Below are positions 34,125 to 45,459 of a DNA stretch of 64,000 bases, piece by piece. The position numbers and the translations under genes are program-made. The stretch is from Meconema thalassinum (lineage: Eukaryota; Arthropoda; Insecta; Orthoptera; Tettigoniidae). The stretch is from the NCBI GenBank assembly GCA_946902985.2, contig OX336388.2, forward strand, positions 135,233,846-135,297,845, given 5' to 3'. Below the pieces are notes generated by a model, which worked only from the letters and a program-made list of their open reading frames with translations, did not search any database and had not been told where the DNA came from. Each line of letters opens with the position of its first letter. Positions within the stretch are counted from its first letter, which is position 1.

Positions 34125-34697
34125 TAAGTTCGGAAAAATGGTCTATAGTGGGCTCTTTCCCAACCCCAGGTCCCTCAGTTTGTCTGGGCCCTAGGGCTCT
34201 TATCATGACTGGGAGCCTAGATCGAAACCTTATTGTAATACGTTTAAAGAATGTCTCCTCTTAGCAATGCCATGTAGAGCGCTGCAAGTTAAGTCTCTCG
34301 CTGAGTGTCCAGTAGCAGGCACAGCTGTTAACCGTACAAGAAATTAGAAAGTAGACTTCCTTTTTCCTCTTGTCTCCATTTAGATGTAGTAACACTTGAA
34401 GAAGGTTGTCAGACAACATGCGGTTAGCAAGTGAGAGTTGCCGGACAGAGCATAGTTCTCATCAAATTCACTGTGAATACCTTGTTGATAGTTTCATTAG
34501 ACCATCCCGTCATAGGACTTATCTCCGTCATGGAAGATGTCGGACAACACGCGGTTAGTAAGTGAGATTTGCCGGACAGGGCTTAGTTCTCATTAAACTC
34601 ACTGTAAAGCCCTTCTGAAGATTTTCGGCATCGGAGCCCCTTAAAGGGTTGAAGTAAAATGACCCCGATTATATCAATGGGATGAGTAGACCTATCG
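34125..34697. repeat. Spacer with a two-copy 131-bp tandem duplication
   Basis: GACAACATGCGGTTAGCAAG at 34,412 recurs as GACAACACGCGGTTAGTAAG at 34,543. Similarity extends through GAG(A)TTGCCGGACAG and TTAGTTCTCAT(C/T)AAA. The unit may belong to a larger repeat family that I do not recognise. Confidence 0.6.
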
Positions 34698-35844
34698 TTT
34701 TTTAGTCTACTTTTCACATTTTGCAAAAATGAGGAAAAAGTAGACATAAGAGATCGGGCAAATGTGTGTCCGTCTGTCTGTCCTTCTGTCTGTCTGTCTG
34801 TCTGTCCTTCTGTCTGTCTGGCTGTGTGTGTGTCCCCCCTATTAACTCCTAAACGGCTGCAGCAATCGAAACAAAATTTGGTAGTAGTAAAGATCTATAC
34901 CTGAATATCTCACGGCCATATTTGAAAATGATGTCAGTGCTACCAACTGCTGAAAAGACGCACTAGAAATTTGAGCTCCATGTTGGATATCTTGGAAGGT
35001 ATACATGGGAGCCATTCCAAAATTGGCACATATGTAGATAATACTATTTTAGTTTAATTTCCAGGAGGCCATACATGGCAGTGTTGCCAAAATTATTATA
35101 AGCCTGCTGATAGGTCCAAATTTTAAATGCATATAACTTCTACACTATCTATTGGATTTCAACCAAATTTTGTATGTAATATGTGTACATAAACAGATAT
35201 GACTGAGCGTATTCTTAAGAGCCACCAGGGCTGTCAACTGTTAATAAATGCTCTCAATTTATTTTATCTAAATACCAATATATCAGAAAGTATGCAAGTC
35301 GACAGCTTTAAACTATGCACACGTATAGTACCTGGCATTCTATATTAATTTGGAGTATCTTATATACGTCAGCGCTGTCAACATGATTCTAAGGCTGCTG
35401 ATAGGTCCAATTTTAAAATGCATGTAACTTCTATACTAACTAATGGATTTCATTCAAAATTGGCACAACAATAGATCATATTATTCCAGATCATTTCTGA
35501 CCAATACATGCATGACATTGTTGCCAACATGATTTTACGCGCGCTGTTAGATCCAATGTCTAACTGTATGTAACGTCCATGCTATCCATTGGACTTCAAC
35601 CAAATTTTGTATTCTGTACCTTAAGAGATGGAACTAAGAATATAGTCAGTCACCAGGGCTGCCAACTGTAGTGCTCTATTAGGCTACATTATGCCAGGTA
35701 TACAGAATTTCGAACTAATTAGAAATTTCGATATTTCCAACTTAATTTCGTCATTATTCTAATAGATCCATATAGATTAATCATTGGCATGAATCTTAAA
35801 TTTTAAGAGAAGTGGGCTCTTTAGTTCGTCACGGAACTTCTTGT
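34698..35844 (-). mobile_element. Family M Helentron-like element, copy 1
   Basis: The minus-strand copy ends in the hairpin AGTCTAC...GAAAAAGTAGAC at 34,713-34,755, next to a CTGT microsatellite (34,770-34,830). The interior has repeats of ATAACTTC...TGGATTT and CAACCAAATTTTGTAT. The 5' end in reverse complement reads ACAAGAAGTTCCGTGACGAA at 35,844. It matches family M at 59,333. Confidence 0.55.
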
Positions 35845-36500
35845 ATGTTCTAGCATTCGCGTTAGATACGACATTTATCCGAAACTCATGACATCATGTA
35901 TCTTTATGTTCCTCGTCTCTACGAGGAGATTTTAGCGGTAACCTATGTAAGCAGCCACAAAACGGGCAGATCACCTCGCTATTCCGTCATGTACACCAAC
36001 AATAACTAACTAAACAGCACAAAATGCAAACATGAAGATGAGTTTGGGACAAATATCATTTGCTAAAATCCACAAACTCCGAATTATCACGTGGATAGCA
36101 TTGTTTGTTTGTTTTTTTACTGACAATGGTATCTCATTTAACGATCTGTCTTCCAAGAAACCTGGGATTCACCCGCCGAGTCTTCATGACGTCACTTGTT
36201 TCAGTGCTACGACGCACGAGGCCTGGATCACGTTCAGTAACACTGCTCAAGGCAAAACTCTTTTTTCATTCGAAGACAAGAGTCAAGGTAATGTCCGAAC
36301 CCTGCAGTTTATCTTAGTCCAAGGTCAATGTGTGGTCTTCCGGTGGTATAGGATGTAAAGAATAACGAATTTGTCGTAGTCAGATAGTGAAATCCGTCAT
36401 TTCATGAAAAGCCGACATTTGATGTAAAAAGGGATAGTTGCACTGACTCGTTTCTTTATGTAGTGACGGATCGATTTAGATACATGGTGTAAGAAATGAT
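35845..36500. other. Unclassified segment with one 108-codon frame
   Basis: The plus-strand frame at 36,032-36,358 begins MKMSLGQISF and has a hydrophobic stretch (ITWIALFVCFF) near residue 18, which looks superficially like a signal peptide. Its 3' part (36,292-36,342) is a repeat also found at 45,176-45,237. I recognise no domain and doubt it is a gene. Confidence 0.3.
36292..36342 (+). repeat. Repeat O, copy 1
   Basis: GTCAAGGTAATGTCCGAACC ... AGTCCAAGGTCA ... GTGGTCTTCCG recurs at 45,176-45,237 with moderate divergence. Confidence 0.55.
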
Positions 36501-36647
36501 TTGATGTTCGACGATGTCGAAATGTAAATGTAATATGACAGAAAACTGTATCATAATGAGGGTCATTATAGTACTATTCTTCATTATGAGACAGTTTCTC
36601 CAGCCAATCAGAGCTCATTCAATGACCAATTAGGCAAGGATAGCTTC

Positions 36648-37013
36648 GTGCATGCGCTCAAAATCCAACATGTCAGACATGAATTACATGATTTGAAAGT
36701 TCAAATTGGATATCGGATCAACCATTGTAGTTACAAACACCAAGACAAAATCATAACCAACCTTTATGGTAACAAGAAAATATGCAAGAAATTTATGAAT
36801 CTACGTCCAGAAGTTAGCAACACAGCATCCTTCTATATAAATTACCGACATGGAAAGTGCACCGTCCCTTATGTTCGCGTAAATAAACTGGCGAATATGA
36901 GACAAGAAATAGCACTGTACCTTAATATCCCCAATTCCAATTTCTACACAGCGTATTGCTTTCAAACGACTTCGGTGACAATATTAGTGAATGCTAGTTC
37001 TAATCGGCACTAG
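36648..37013 (+). pseudogene. Tyrosine-recombinase-like coding remnant, copy 2
   Basis: 121 codons beginning MHALKIQH. The segment SFYINYRHGKCT... is not exact, but FYINYRHGKCTVPYVRVNKL, ANMRQEIALYLNIPNSNFYT and CFQTTSVTILVNA are clearly homologous to the minus-strand frame at 29,582-30,010. The pattern fits the C-terminal catalytic part of Crypton recombinases (GKCT ... IALYL ... YTxHxFxxTSxT). The expected His-x-x-Arg is replaced by Y-x-x-Q. The frame ends where similarity to copy 1 stops. Confidence 0.5.
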
Positions 37014-37080
37014 ACATCATGCAGGCTGTAAACAATTGGCAACTCAAACTAACACTTGGGGCGCCGCGGTCGTCTGGATA

Positions 37081-38060
37081 AGTAGGGTAAAAAATACTCA
37101 ATAACACGCGTTTGATATGGAACACTTTTTATTTTTCGGTTATAATCAGTAAATGTGGTCTCTACAATAATGAATGTGTTATTTTCAATTGTATATATGT
37201 ATAACTGTGCGATACAAGTCATCTAATTTGTGTGTTCCACTGGATTTTATGTGTCAATTGCATATTATCAAGCATTGGTTGTCTGCTGGTATTTGTTTTT
37301 GTGCAGTTCCAGTCATGGCGCTGTTACGTTTAAAAGCTATATTTGAGTTTGCTCACTGTACCATAAACTCTATAAATTATTTGCTGCTTGGTAGGGCAAA
37401 GGGATGAGTTTAACTTGTATTAAAACTCGGGGGAGACAGGAATTGCTTGATTTGCATGGTAAGTTTTTACCCTGCGAAGTCAAATTAGGCCTATATGACT
37501 CGTAGTGGAATGGCTCTAATATCGCAGAGCGAGGTGATGACGGTTGGTAGGGTTATTGGAAATGAACTAGGGAGCGGGGAAGGATACCTGACTGATGAAG
37601 CTTGGCTGTCCTTGGCTGGTGTAGGCCTAGGCAAAGATCATGTAAGTATAAGGGCTTAGGCTCGGCTGTCTTGGTACGGCTTGGCTCGGCGAGACTGTGC
37701 TTGGCTGTCTAGGTGCGGCTTGGCTCTGCGTAAGTGAACAACCCGTCCTGTCGTCAGTGAGTGTAGTGGTGAGTGGTCCAACCTGCTCTTGTTGCCCGTA
37801 TTTATTTGGTATCGTCACCTTTCGGCTATTGCTATTTGTATCTTCTGGAAAGTGATGAAAACGTATATCCGCAGCCCTCTTATTTATTCATCGACTTACA
37901 GCCGTAAACTGAGCAATATACTTTGCTTTTACTCATTTTGCACTCTTATCAACGAGTAAAACTTATTACTTATGTATAAACACGAAGAATTTACCACGAT
38001 CTGCTTACCAATACAAGAAACCATATACAAACAGTCACCACGTGACAAATGTACCCTACT
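37081..38060. mobile_element. Possible TIR element of 980 bp
   Basis: AGTAGGGTA at 37,081 and its complement TACCCTACT ending at 38,060 border a segment that splits family J copy 2. The inverted repeat is only 9-10 bp and no target duplication was found, so this is a weak call. The interior has CGGCTTGGCTCGGC-type short duplications near 37,655-37,730. Confidence 0.25.
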
Positions 38061-38249
38061 TGGTAAGTTTCTCATTTTTACCGCTAGATGTCATATCAGA
38101 TAGCTGGAGTTGCCAATAGCATTGCCAAGCAAAGTAAATGGTCTCTGCTTTCGAAATTCTTTGACCCACGGATGCGCTCTGTTCAGTGAGCAAACAACGC
38201 AGCGCGCTCTGTTCACTAATTGAAGTTAATGAATCCCACATATATTTAT

Positions 38250-38580
38250 ACCGGGTGAGTTAGCCGTGGTCGTTACGGCATGACTGCTGGCAGTCGCTCA
38301 CATCCGGGAGGCGAGGAGGTTTGAATCCCCCCGCCGGCAACCTTGAAGATGGTCTTCTGTGGTTTCCCATCTTCCTTCCAGGCAAATGCCGGGGTTGGTC
38401 CCTAACTATAGGTCACAGCCGCTACTTTCCAACTTTTCGACCTTCCATTCCAACTTTCCTCTCCAACGGTACTTGTAGCTCACCCATTGGGTGTCCGTCT
38501 CGAAGCAGCTACAACACTGGCGAGTCAAACATGTCCTCGGACACTCCCTGCACTAAAAGCCTTATGCTTAAAAAAAACAG
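38250..38580 (+). mobile_element. SINE-A, copy 2, with 8-bp TSD
   Basis: Complete copy from ACCGGGTGAGTTAGCCGTGG through GGTTTGAATCCCC (box B) to CACTAAAAGCC and an A-rich tail. Flanked by ATATTTAT at 38,242-38,249 and 38,581-38,588. Confidence 0.88.
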
Positions 38581-38970
38581 ATATTTATGAATATTTATGT
38601 CAAAACATATAATAAAGTTATAATTATCGTCGAACATAAACAGTCGTATGCAACTCGCCTATAATGGTAATTAAGACACTCGTATGGAAATCATAAAACT
38701 CGCTACGCTCGTCTTATAAACATACTCGTGTCATAATTATTGCCATTATAGGCTCGTTGCATAATGTACTATTACATTATCTGCCCAAGCACTTCATGAA
38801 GATCCGGTGTTTGTTGATTCGACTCTTCATGGAATGACTGACGCAATGGAGTTATTTACTTTTCGCCGTTATACACGAACTATTCCAAGAAATAAATACA
38901 TTCTTGTTTTTTATGGTTTAAAATAGAACAATAGAACTATATTAATATGTGCTGGCTGCACAAAACAAAG

Positions 38971-39697
38971 TCTCTACTTAGTATAAAACTAAGTCCCCGA
39001 ATCTTGGATGTCACAAGTAATCTCGAGAACCACTGGATGGATTTTGATGCGGTTTTCACCATTATGTAAAGGATTTCTTGAGGAAGGTTTCTGTAGAAAA
39101 TACTTTATTTATGGCCAAAGGAAGCCGAGCAGCAACGATTTCAGTGAAAATGTCGAAAAAACCTGGCGTCCGTGCGCCTTTTAAGCTTACGCTGGGCAAA
39201 CCGTTAAAAATTACAATTACTCTGGCGAGAGTTTACGAGCTAGCTAGGGGCGAGCCTATCACCCCAGTTACAGCCTAGATAGCTTACGAACCTATTACTC
39301 CAGATACAGCCAGCAGCAAACTGTCGAGTCGTGTTGAGTTTAAGACTTCAGAGAAGAATGGTTGTGTTTGGAGTTTCCCTTCAAGTGGAACTCGGCTTTT
39401 CTTCATTCCGCTTGTGAACTTTTCGTTCCGCAAAATACAAGTCATGTTAAGATTGGACGGAAGGGGGATTTGTGTTTCACGCACCTCGCCATTCTTAAAT
39501 TACGTCTGACATGAATTCTTTGCACATGCATCTCCATGATAATATGATAATATTATTAATAGTCCAGTCAGTGATTTTAACCCATCATGCCGAGACGTAA
39601 AACGGATATAGGCCGTAGTTCATTGACATCGGAAAGAAAAGCGCTTATCACGTAATGCATTCCTAACTGTTCCCGGAAGAAGCCGGGGCGGGTTGCA
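38971..39697 (+). mobile_element. Hel-1 Helitron-like element, copy with decayed 3' end
   Basis: Starts TCTCTACTTAGTATAAAACT and contains the same blocks as the other copies. The 3' end reads TTCCCGGAAGAAGCCGGGGC and GGTTGCAA in place of GCTAG, so the terminal motif is mutated. Confidence 0.65.
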
Positions 39698-39834
39698 ATA
39701 CAGAAATAATTGGCAAAAATACTCCTCAAGAAACAACAGTCTTTGAACGTCCACGGTGACTTCCATACCGTATAATGCCACTATTAATTCTTGGAAAGCA
39801 CACTTATCTCACCACGAGGACTCTGCTACCCTAA

Positions 39835-41182
39835 TAAAATCTAAACGGCCGGAGCGATTTCAATGAAACTCGGTAAGTTCATAGCACTATTCCGGACGAC
39901 CCCGACCGTGCCCTTCAAATTTTGTTACGTCTCACCAATCCAAGATGGCGGCTGTGCGAAATATTTCCCCAGTATTCAATATCTCCGAAACTGTTACCGA
40001 TATCACCCTAGAATTTTGTACGGTGTTGATAGAAACTACTAGAATTTCAGCTATGTGACCATAGAGAACCTGGTAATTACAAAACCAACATGGCGGCCAA
40101 GTGAAGTTGCGACTTTTAAATAGACGTTTCTCGTGATTTAAACTACCAAACGCTATGAAACATGGTGCAGTATATGTTTATACACATTGTAATGCAGCGA
40201 CATCTAACTTCGTTCAATTGTTTACATAACCTCAAGATGGCGGCTGTGCGAAATATTTCACCGGCATTCTATATCTCTGAAACTAATACCGGTATCACCC
40301 TGACATTTTGTACGGAGATAAAGGGCACTACTGGAAGTTCATCTATGAGACTTTCAAGAACCGGTTAACTACAAAACGAACATGGCGTCCAAGCGAAGAT
40401 GAGAGTTTTAAATAGACTTTTCTCGCGATTTAATTATCCAAACGTATTGAAACTTGATGCAGCAAATGTTTATACACATTGTAATGCACTGGTATCTAAT
40501 TTAGTTCAATTGTTTACATAACCTCAAGATGGCTGCTGTGCGAATTTTAAAATTAAGTTTTTATTTCTTGTGCCTTAATCATGCGATCGAAGTGAAAGTT
40601 TTTATAATGAACCTACGCAATAATTTTTCCTTTAATGGTACATGACTCTATGGCCTAGGTGCATATAACAACTCAACATGACCACCATCCGAAATATTTA
40701 GACGGCTCTGAATAACTACGAATCTATTATAGCAATCAAACTGTTTTTTTATGTTCATAGGGGCTATGAACGTAAGTTCACCTATAGGACTTTCATAACC
40801 TGGTGATCACAAATCCAACATGGCGGTGACGCGAGGTATTAATATTCACATGGACGTTCGTCGCAATTTAACCATCCGAGTGCAGTGAAACTTGGTACAG
40901 TAAACCCTTTTACAAATGTTAATCCACAGACATCTAATTTATTTCAATTGTTTCCATAACCACAAGATGGCAGCTGTGCGAAATTTTAAAATCTCGTTTT
41001 TACTTCTTGTGTCCTACATATATAAAAATATAACATGGCGACCATCCGAAATATTTAGTCGGTTCTCAATATCTACGAATCTATTACAGCAATCAAACTG
41101 AAATTTTGTATGTTGATAGTGGCAATTAACATAAGTAGGATATATGAAAATAGGCTGTATAGTTCTTCACGGAACTACTTGT
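39835..41182 (-). mobile_element. Family L Helentron-like element, copy 2, 3' truncated
   Basis: Minus-strand copy. The 5' end in reverse complement reads ACAAGTAGTTCCGTGAAGAA at 41,182. The interior has several diverged tandem units with AACATGGCGGCC and TTGTTTACATAACCTCAAG. The 3' hairpin is missing at the left border near CTAATAAAATC. Confidence 0.55.
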
Positions 41183-41187
41183 TCTAC

Positions 41188-41704
41188 ATAGTTGCCTTGT
41201 TTATTTAGGCACTTGTCATATCTTAAAACTAAGTTCTGAAATCCCTCTGTATAAAAGTTTGCCGCCTGCTCTGACAACCAAGAATTCACGGCTGTTTTCA
41301 CTTCTCCATCGTCGGCGACACTTGAGGAAAATCCATTGATAGAGTGGTTATCGTGAACCTTCGGTCCTCGTGAATTTTCGTGTCAATTGCAGTCACCAAG
41401 TCATCTGAACATTTTCACGGCCACTTTTGAACTCGCGTACCCATTATCGCACTTAACTTTCCGTCATTGCATTATCACCATACACCTCACAAAGCTGACG
41501 ATGAATGTCTGCAGCCGACATGTTTCTGGCACTCAATAAACGTATCACAGATCGTACCTCACACGCGGCGGACGAATCAATAATCTTGAACATTGTAAAG
41601 ATGCACAGTTCAGCGTACAGGTTAGCTACACAGCTGCAACTGACGCCTGCTTGTTCGCAAAGGATGCTGGGAGGTAGCGCGCGAGCTTGTTGCGGCGTGC
41701 GCAC
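41188..41704 (-). pseudogene. Mariner transposase relic with internal deletion
   Basis: On the minus strand the N-terminal helix-turn-helix part is readable (SSAACEVRSVIRLLSARN then HRQLCEVYGDNAM). DRRFTITTLSMDFPQVS follows in another frame. The next readable part is already the C-terminus: VNSWLSEQAANFYTEGF and LVLRYDKCLNKQGNYVE. The central portion, which in mariners carries the DD34D catalytic triad, is deleted. The C-terminal end abuts family L copy 2, which probably inserted there. A mariner would cut and paste at TA sites; this copy cannot encode an active enzyme. Confidence 0.8.
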
Positions 41705-41844
41705 GAACTACGGTCTTTAAAAAGAAACGGCCCTAACTTAAAAAACTGCCCTCGTATCAACCATCCTGATAGCAACGCTAGTTGGGCTGCAAAAAACAAT
41801 ATTATCAGGGGCAGCTGATTCTCCTGGTATACTACCCTATAAGG

Positions 41845-42077
41845 GAATTGTTACCGCTAGACGTGGAGCGCGGCTGTTGTGTATACATTACGTCAGATCG
41901 CCTCGTTATGGCTGCAGCGAGCGGTTGCGGGGCAAGAGGGGAATGTATGTACAGTCATACAATGAGAACACACCGCACAGCGCCCGACCCAGCATGAATC
42001 ATGCCCACAAATGACATGCGAAGAGGTTTCGCTGGGCGGGGCGCATTAGTTCCGATTTCCGCCACCGGTAACAATTC
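41845..42077. repeat. 12-bp inverted repeat enclosing 209 bp
   Basis: GAATTGTTACCG at 41,845-41,856 pairs with CGGTAACAATTC at 42,066-42,077. It could be a small MITE or the decayed ends of one. No target duplication was recognised. Confidence 0.35.
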
Positions 42078-42150
42078 GCTGGTACGGTAGTACCTTGCCC
42101 GATATCAAATCAGGGAATATGTTTCCCCAGAGATTCAACTTGTGAATCCC

Positions 42151-42202
<52 letters not shown>
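42151..42202. repeat. (ATT)n microsatellite
   Basis: About 17 consecutive ATT units directly in front of SINE-A copy 3. Confidence 0.95.
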
Positions 42203-42203
<1 letters not shown>

Positions 42204-42204
<1 letters not shown>

Positions 42205-42542
42205 CCGGAAGAGTTAGCCGTGGCCGTTACGGCGTGTCTGCAGGCAGTCGCTCACAGCCGGGAGGCGAGGAGGTTCGAATCCCCCCGCCGGCAACCGTGA
42301 AGATGGTTTTCCGCGGTTTCCCATCTTCCTTCCAGGCAAATGCCTTGGTTGGTCCCTAACTACAGGCCACAGCCGCTACCTTCCACTTCCTCGTCCTTAC
42401 ATTAACACTTTCCTCCCCAGACAACACTCCACACGCGACGGTACTTGTTGCTCACCCAATGGGCGTTCGTATAGAAGCAGCTACAAAACTCTGGCGAGCC
42501 GAACATGTCCTCGGACACTCCCGGCACTAAAAGCCATACGCT

Positions 42543-42573
<31 letters not shown>

Positions 42574-42580
42574 TAAAATA
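42204..42580 (+). mobile_element. SINE-A, copy 3, with AAAAAT-repeat tail
   Basis: Head AAGAGTTAGCCGTGGCCGTT, box B GGTTCGAATCCCC, body as in copy 2, then CACTAAAAGCCATACGC followed by (AAAAAT)n to about 42,580. The minus-strand ORF at 42,402 is a shadow of the tail. Confidence 0.88.
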
Positions 42581-43229
42581 TTATTCTTTGCTTCTGTTGA
42601 AATGAGGCAATGTGAAAATTCACCACAAGCCGTGTTAAACACTAGGAATGTAACCACTCCTTAGAGAGCCCTATATTGGTTATCAACGTTAAGTAAACAC
42701 CTTGTTATTGTATAAGAGCTTGCCAGGCCCTTCTCAGAACAGCCAGGTAGAATCAATGTCTCCATTTCTGAAGCAACAGGAAAATACCCCATGTGTTTTA
42801 AGTGAAGACGAATGTAATTACATTAAAGGTTTCTCGGAATAACCGGAAACAGACTAATCTTGTTAACAAGAGTAAATCTTTTACAGAACATCGATAATAT
42901 TTCAAACCTCACTACTGCTTTACTTAAAAGCATTGTTTTCTTCCAGAAAATACTGGAATACGATTGGCTAAACTACGGGCGTCTCCCTCTGTCATATTGA
43001 GGTCAAACCGCCCGTAAGATAATATTATATAAGGACTGGCTCAAGTGAGTTCAAGGTTCTATATTCTTTAAGTTGTCATGTCACGATGATGTGACATTAA
43101 CAAGTCTATTGTGTTACGATCATGTAACAAGCCACACGGCTACTGTAACTACTCTGTAAATATGTTCTAACAAAATAAATATATCAAGCATTTATACAAG
43201 TTGGAATTCTTCATTCATTTGAATACGGT
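42581..43229. other. Possible LTR-like or other pol II promoter-bearing segment
   Basis: It contains a TATA-like ATTATATAAGGACTGG near 43,023, repeated words around TGTCACGATGATGTGACA (a small palindrome), and AATAAATATATC near 43,171. The arrangement would suit a solo LTR, but I could not fix TG...CA borders or a 4-6 bp TSD. No coding sequence. Confidence 0.25.
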
Positions 43230-43241
43230 ACTACTCAGCGC

Positions 43242-43505
43242 CGGTCACTCCATGTGAGATCTGTGCTGGACAAAACGGAGGCAGACAGGTTTTTCTCCGG
43301 GTACTCCGGTTTTCCCTATCAAAATTTCATTCCAGCAACACTCTCCACTATCATATCATTTCATCTGTCACTCATTTAATCATTGCCCCAGAGGAGTTCG
43401 TCAGGCCTCGGCAGCCGGCACAGTTCATATCCTTGCCGCTAGATGGGGGCTTCATTCATTCCATTCCTGACCCGGTCGGAGACTGGAAGCAGGCTGTGGA
43501 TTTTC
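43242..43505 (+). mobile_element. SINE-D, copy 3, 5' truncated, with 12-bp TSD
   Basis: Starts at CGGTCACTCCATGTGAGATC, past the tRNA head, and ends GGCTGTGGATTTTC. Flanked by ACTACTCAGCGC at 43,230-43,241 and 43,506-43,517. A 5'-truncated SINE with a perfect TSD supports target-primed insertion. Confidence 0.9.
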
Positions 43506-43569
43506 ACTACTCAGCGCGTAAAGAATCCGAAAGGACCGTAGCCGATGCCTGCCTATATGTTGCATGGTG

Positions 43570-44260
43570 GCCACTACTCCTGGAAAACCTGGAAATCCTG
43601 GAAAACTCCTGGATTGTAATAGGTCTGGAAAACTCCTGGAAAATGACAAAAAAAATTGAAACTCCTGGAAAATAGCCACTGTTAATTAATTATAAAAATC
43701 TTTCCATCCACTGCTAAAATTCCCAGTCTGCTCTTAGTCCTCGACGTCATGATATCGCGGACGGGGTAGCAAGGGCCATCTAGCGGTCGCTCTGCAAACC
43801 CTGTTTATTTTTAACCGGAAATTTACGCGCCGTGTTTTATCTTAAATCATACTACCGCTACGGTTTTGGGTGAGCACTCTATCGTTAACGAAAGAAAATT
43901 CCTCAGGCTACCTGTTTCTGTGTGGGAGAACACACGATAGTATTTTTGTAAAACATATTGAGTATAGACAACTTGACCGCAATAAAATTGGAGGCGACAT
44001 TCTTTTCTCTTTTTTTAAGAAGCGGATATTTGAGTCACGAAGGCTTTTTTTTAAGAACAATAACGCAATCACCACTAATTTTTGTCCACATCTGTATAAG
44101 TAAACCAAACACAATTGCTTTTCTTTGGTCTTGAAGTAGGCAACCGATAATGCCCCTCCCCCTCCCCCCCACCACCAGGACTCTCGCGCTTATTTTCAAG
44201 TCTGGAAAAATGAGAATTACTCCTGGAAAATTCCAGGAAAACTCCTGGAAAAGTTGGCAA
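43570..44260. repeat. Segment bordered by CTCCTGGAAAA repeats
   Basis: Multiple direct copies of TCCTGGAAAA occur at 43,577-43,675 and again at 44,180-44,255. Between them is AT-rich sequence with no domain recognised, though a plus-strand frame at 43,870-44,103 is Lys/Phe-rich. This could be another transposon with subterminal repeats, but I could not define termini. Confidence 0.4.
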
Positions 44261-44429
44261 GAATGTCCACGCCTTCTTCAAAGAACGACGGGTAAACATT
44301 GCCTCCTCGGCCTGCACGTCAAACGCACGTTCAGCTAGAACTACAAAGGTACCCCTAATTACTTAAACTCATGATATGGATGTGTAAAAATTGCTTCGTT
44401 TTGATATCAGTCAGTCTTATATAATTTCC

Positions 44430-44665
44430 TACTTTTGCCGCCAAACGCCACCATCAACGACCAACTAGTTCAGAACTTAGTTACCAGAAGCCACCGCTCT
44501 TGACGACGAACGTAGGAACCTAAGAACGTTAGTCAAATGTTTAACCTATATCATTTAGCTTCATACAATTGTAATTAGTGGAAGGTTCTTTAACATGCCA
44601 TAAATCTATGACATGGGACCACCGGCTTTACTTCCCTCCGAAGGAACGTTCTTAAAAAATCCGAC
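44430..44665 (-). mobile_element. SINE-E fragment, copy 3
   Basis: Minus strand: CCTACTTTTGCCGCC, then TAGTGGAAGGTTCTTTAACA and CATGGGACCACCGG match SINE-E. The head is replaced by ACTTCAAGCTGC. Confidence 0.6.
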
Positions 44666-44747
44666 GACTTCAAGCTGCTTACCAGATTGTACAAGCAACA
44701 CCGAAACGAAACTTCTAACATTTAAATTTAACAACATTTATTTATTT

Positions 44748-44830
44748 ATTGTATGGCTTTTAGTGCCGGGGATGTCAGAGACTGTAGCTGCTTCAAGCGG
44801 ACACCCATGAGGTGAGCTACAAGTTCCGTT
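44748..44830 (-). mobile_element. SINE-A 3'-end fragment
   Basis: ATGGCTTTTAGTGCCGGGGA to GTGAGCTACAAGTTCCGTT, matching the 3' 80 bp of SINE-A in reverse orientation. It sits between two SINE-E fragments. Confidence 0.7.
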
Positions 44831-44839
44831 CAATTTCAA

Positions 44840-45062
44840 GTAGTTCCAACTTTCGCTACCAGATGTCACTGACACCTACTTTCAACGAAATCTAACGTAG
44901 AAATTTAGCTTCACACAAGTTTAGTTAGTGGAAGGATCTTTACATGCCATAAATATATGACATGGGACTACCGGCTTTACTTCCCCTCGGAAGGAAGGCA
45001 TACTGTAGGATTTTAACGACTTCGGCCGGATTTGAACCCGTGATCTTGGCCACCGAAGCCGC
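44840..45062 (-). mobile_element. SINE-E fragment, copy 4
   Basis: CAACTTTCGCTACCAGATGT, TAGTGGAAGGATCTTTACAT and, at the right, GGATTTGAACCCGTGATCTT with the head GCCACCGAAGCC. The promoter end is partly deleted. Confidence 0.65.
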
Positions 45063-45175
45063 ATTTAACAACAAAAGACAACGGACAGAACTCTTTAAGT
45101 TGAAGGTGAGAGTCAAGGTGTTTAGGGCCAGATGACGCCGTAGTTACGCCCCTTAAAACATCAATAACTAAGTAT

Positions 45176-45237
45176 AGTCAAGGTGGTGTACGAATCCTGC
45201 AGTATATCTTACTCCAAGGGCACTTTGTGGTCTTCCG
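45176..45237 (+). repeat. Repeat O, copy 2
   Basis: GTCAAGGTGGTGTACGAATC ... TTTGTGGTCTTCCG matches 36,292-36,342. Confidence 0.55.
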
Positions 45238-45459
45238 ACAGCAGGAAGTTACTGCTCTTCTACAACAAAAGACAGCAGTAGTAATAAAACTGTCACATCA
45301 GTTGCGGAACTCGTGACAGAGTAGACAGTACGGATATTAAATTGATCAAGTTTACGGTCCCTGTGTTATTGTGTTGTAAAATAGAAGTAGTAACTATTCT
45401 CACCGCCGCCCTTGGCAAATACCGTTCTCATGTAGGATGAATACTGCGGCCTTCACACA

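Larger units (their letters stand above)
36501..38772 (+). mobile_element. Family J Crypton-like remnant, copy 2, with large insertions
   Basis: The palindrome with TGTATCATAATG lies at 36,540-36,600 and the 140-bp palindrome (GCCTATAATGG arms) at 38,630-38,772, in reverse order to copy 1. Coding remnant 36,648-37,013. The central part is disrupted by a possible 980-bp element (37,081-38,060) and by SINE-A (38,250-38,580). Confidence 0.5.

Noticed and set aside
36032..36358. Secreted small protein gene with signal-peptide-like start
   Set aside because: The 3' part is repeat O, the hydrophobic stretch lies in an AT-rich TTTGTTTG run, and there is no supporting promoter, splice or domain evidence.
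42581..43229. Solo LTR
   Set aside because: TATA-like and AATAAA motifs are present, but TG/CA borders and a short target duplication could not be matched, so it is not called as an LTR.
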